Shown in pieces: positions 5,328 to 5,739 of a DNA stretch of 5,739 nt. The position numbers were made by a program, and so were the translations under genes. This DNA comes from Candidatus Coatesiibacteriota bacterium. GTDB lineage: Bacteria > B130-G9. The DNA lies in NCBI GenBank assembly GCA_016929465.1, contig JAFGIT010000413.1, positions 1 through 5,739 of the forward strand, written 5' to 3'. The notes below the pieces were generated by a model. It saw only the letters and a list, made by a program, of their open reading frames with translations. It did no database searches and was not told the origin of the DNA. Position 1 is the stretch's first letter. Each line of letters begins with the position of its first letter.

Positions 5328-5739
5328 TCAGGAAGGCTGGACTTCGGAGGTATCGCACACCTGAATCGTGAATGCGCATAGGCTCGGCTCTCCGATGAAT
5401 TCGATGCTCCCCGGTTCTGCCAGGGCTGCCGCAAAGAGATAATCGCCCGGGTTTTGTGGGGCGGTCGTGCGGAAAACCTCGCTTGGTCCGAAGTCAAATC
5501 CTCTCGGTAGCGAGACGTTGGTCATCCAGGGATATATCCCGATAGCAATGCCGCCGGCCGTAATTGAGGCGATTTGCCCGTCCGGGAGAACGAATGCTAT
5601 GTAGGCATCGACGGAGGTTTCAGGACCCTGGTTGTGCGCCACAATATACCCAATCAACAGGTCGCCTGGACTGAACTCGCTCGAATTGAGTGAGCACCCG
5701 ATCGTCGGTCCTTGGTCGAGCGCTACCGGGTAATGATAG
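5328..5739 (-). CDS. Probable secreted beta-sandwich protein, C-terminal part
   Basis: The minus-strand frame is open from the right edge (first whole codon at 5738-5736) to a TGA at 5330-5328, giving 136 visible codons, so the start lies outside the window. The sequence is strand-rich with many Gly, Pro, Ser and Thr residues and only three Cys. It has SPGDLLIGYIVAHNQGPETSVDAYIAFVLPDG (23-54) and a closing NPGDYLFAAALAEPGSIEFIGEPSLCAFTIQV (96-127). This 'PGD ... N-x-G-P ... VD-Y-A-x-x-LPDG ... GDY-F-x-A-AL-x-x-PG' pattern recalls C-terminal modules of extracellular hypothetical proteins in environmental bacteria, where they follow larger repeat or enzyme domains. That comparison is from memory, with no named family. 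No sorting motif follows. It runs in the same direction as the ATPase operon but is separated from it by 370 bp. Confidence 0.75.
   Translation of the reverse strand, partial: YHYPVALDQGPTIGCSLNSSEFSPGDLLIGYIVAHNQGPETSVDAYIAFVLPDGQIASITAGGIAIGIYPWMTNVSLPRGFDFGPSEVFRTTAPQNPGDYLFAAALAEPGSIEFIGEPSLCAFTIQVCDTSEVQPS

Overview
The window looks like a bacterial chromosomal segment of moderate GC content (roughly mid-50s by eye). It combines a surface-polysaccharide type glycosyltransferase pair, an ATPase/TOPRIM pair of the kind found in accessory defence loci, and a fragment of a probable surface or secreted protein. No gene here fixes the taxon. The style of the last protein (Pro-Gly-Asp-rich beta-sandwich module) and the mixture of genes fit an environmental proteobacterium, acidobacterium or related uncultured lineage, but that is a weak inference.

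Layout. Positions 1-744 (+) hold the 3' part of a tetratricopeptide-repeat protein that starts before the window. It converges on, and overlaps by 11 bp, a two-gene minus-strand operon: a membrane-anchored family 2 glycosyltransferase (3037 to 1943) followed without any gap by a family 4 glycosyltransferase (1942 to 734, TTG start). A candidate sigma70-type promoter containing a perfect 7-bp dyad lies just upstream of this pair (3083-3111).

Upstream of that, still on the minus strand, is a second unit: an OLD-like/AAA15-type SMC-like ATPase (4957 to 3737), then a DUF4276-type protein whose start codon overlaps the ATPase stop (ATGA). The DUF4276 gene is broken into two reading frames (3740-3402 and 3436-3128). 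Its N-terminal half carries the TOPRIM-like Glu and Asp motifs, and its C-terminal half the remaining conserved family blocks. A shift of +1 (one inserted base or two lost bases) near 3455-3463 would rejoin them into one protein of about 207 residues. A good candidate promoter (TTGACG-16 nt-TAGAAT) with a small palindrome over its -35 box precedes the ATPase.

Positions 5037-5327 have no supportable gene. The right edge (5328-5739, minus) carries the C-terminal part of a probable extracellular beta-rich protein.

Functionally, the two glycosyltransferases probably act in sequence on a lipid-linked or exported glycan. The ATPase and DUF4276 genes make a two-gene ATPase-nuclease module analogous in architecture to OLD, Gabija and PARIS systems. 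In this copy the effector gene appears frameshifted, so the module may be inactivated, may express a split effector, or may contain an assembly error.
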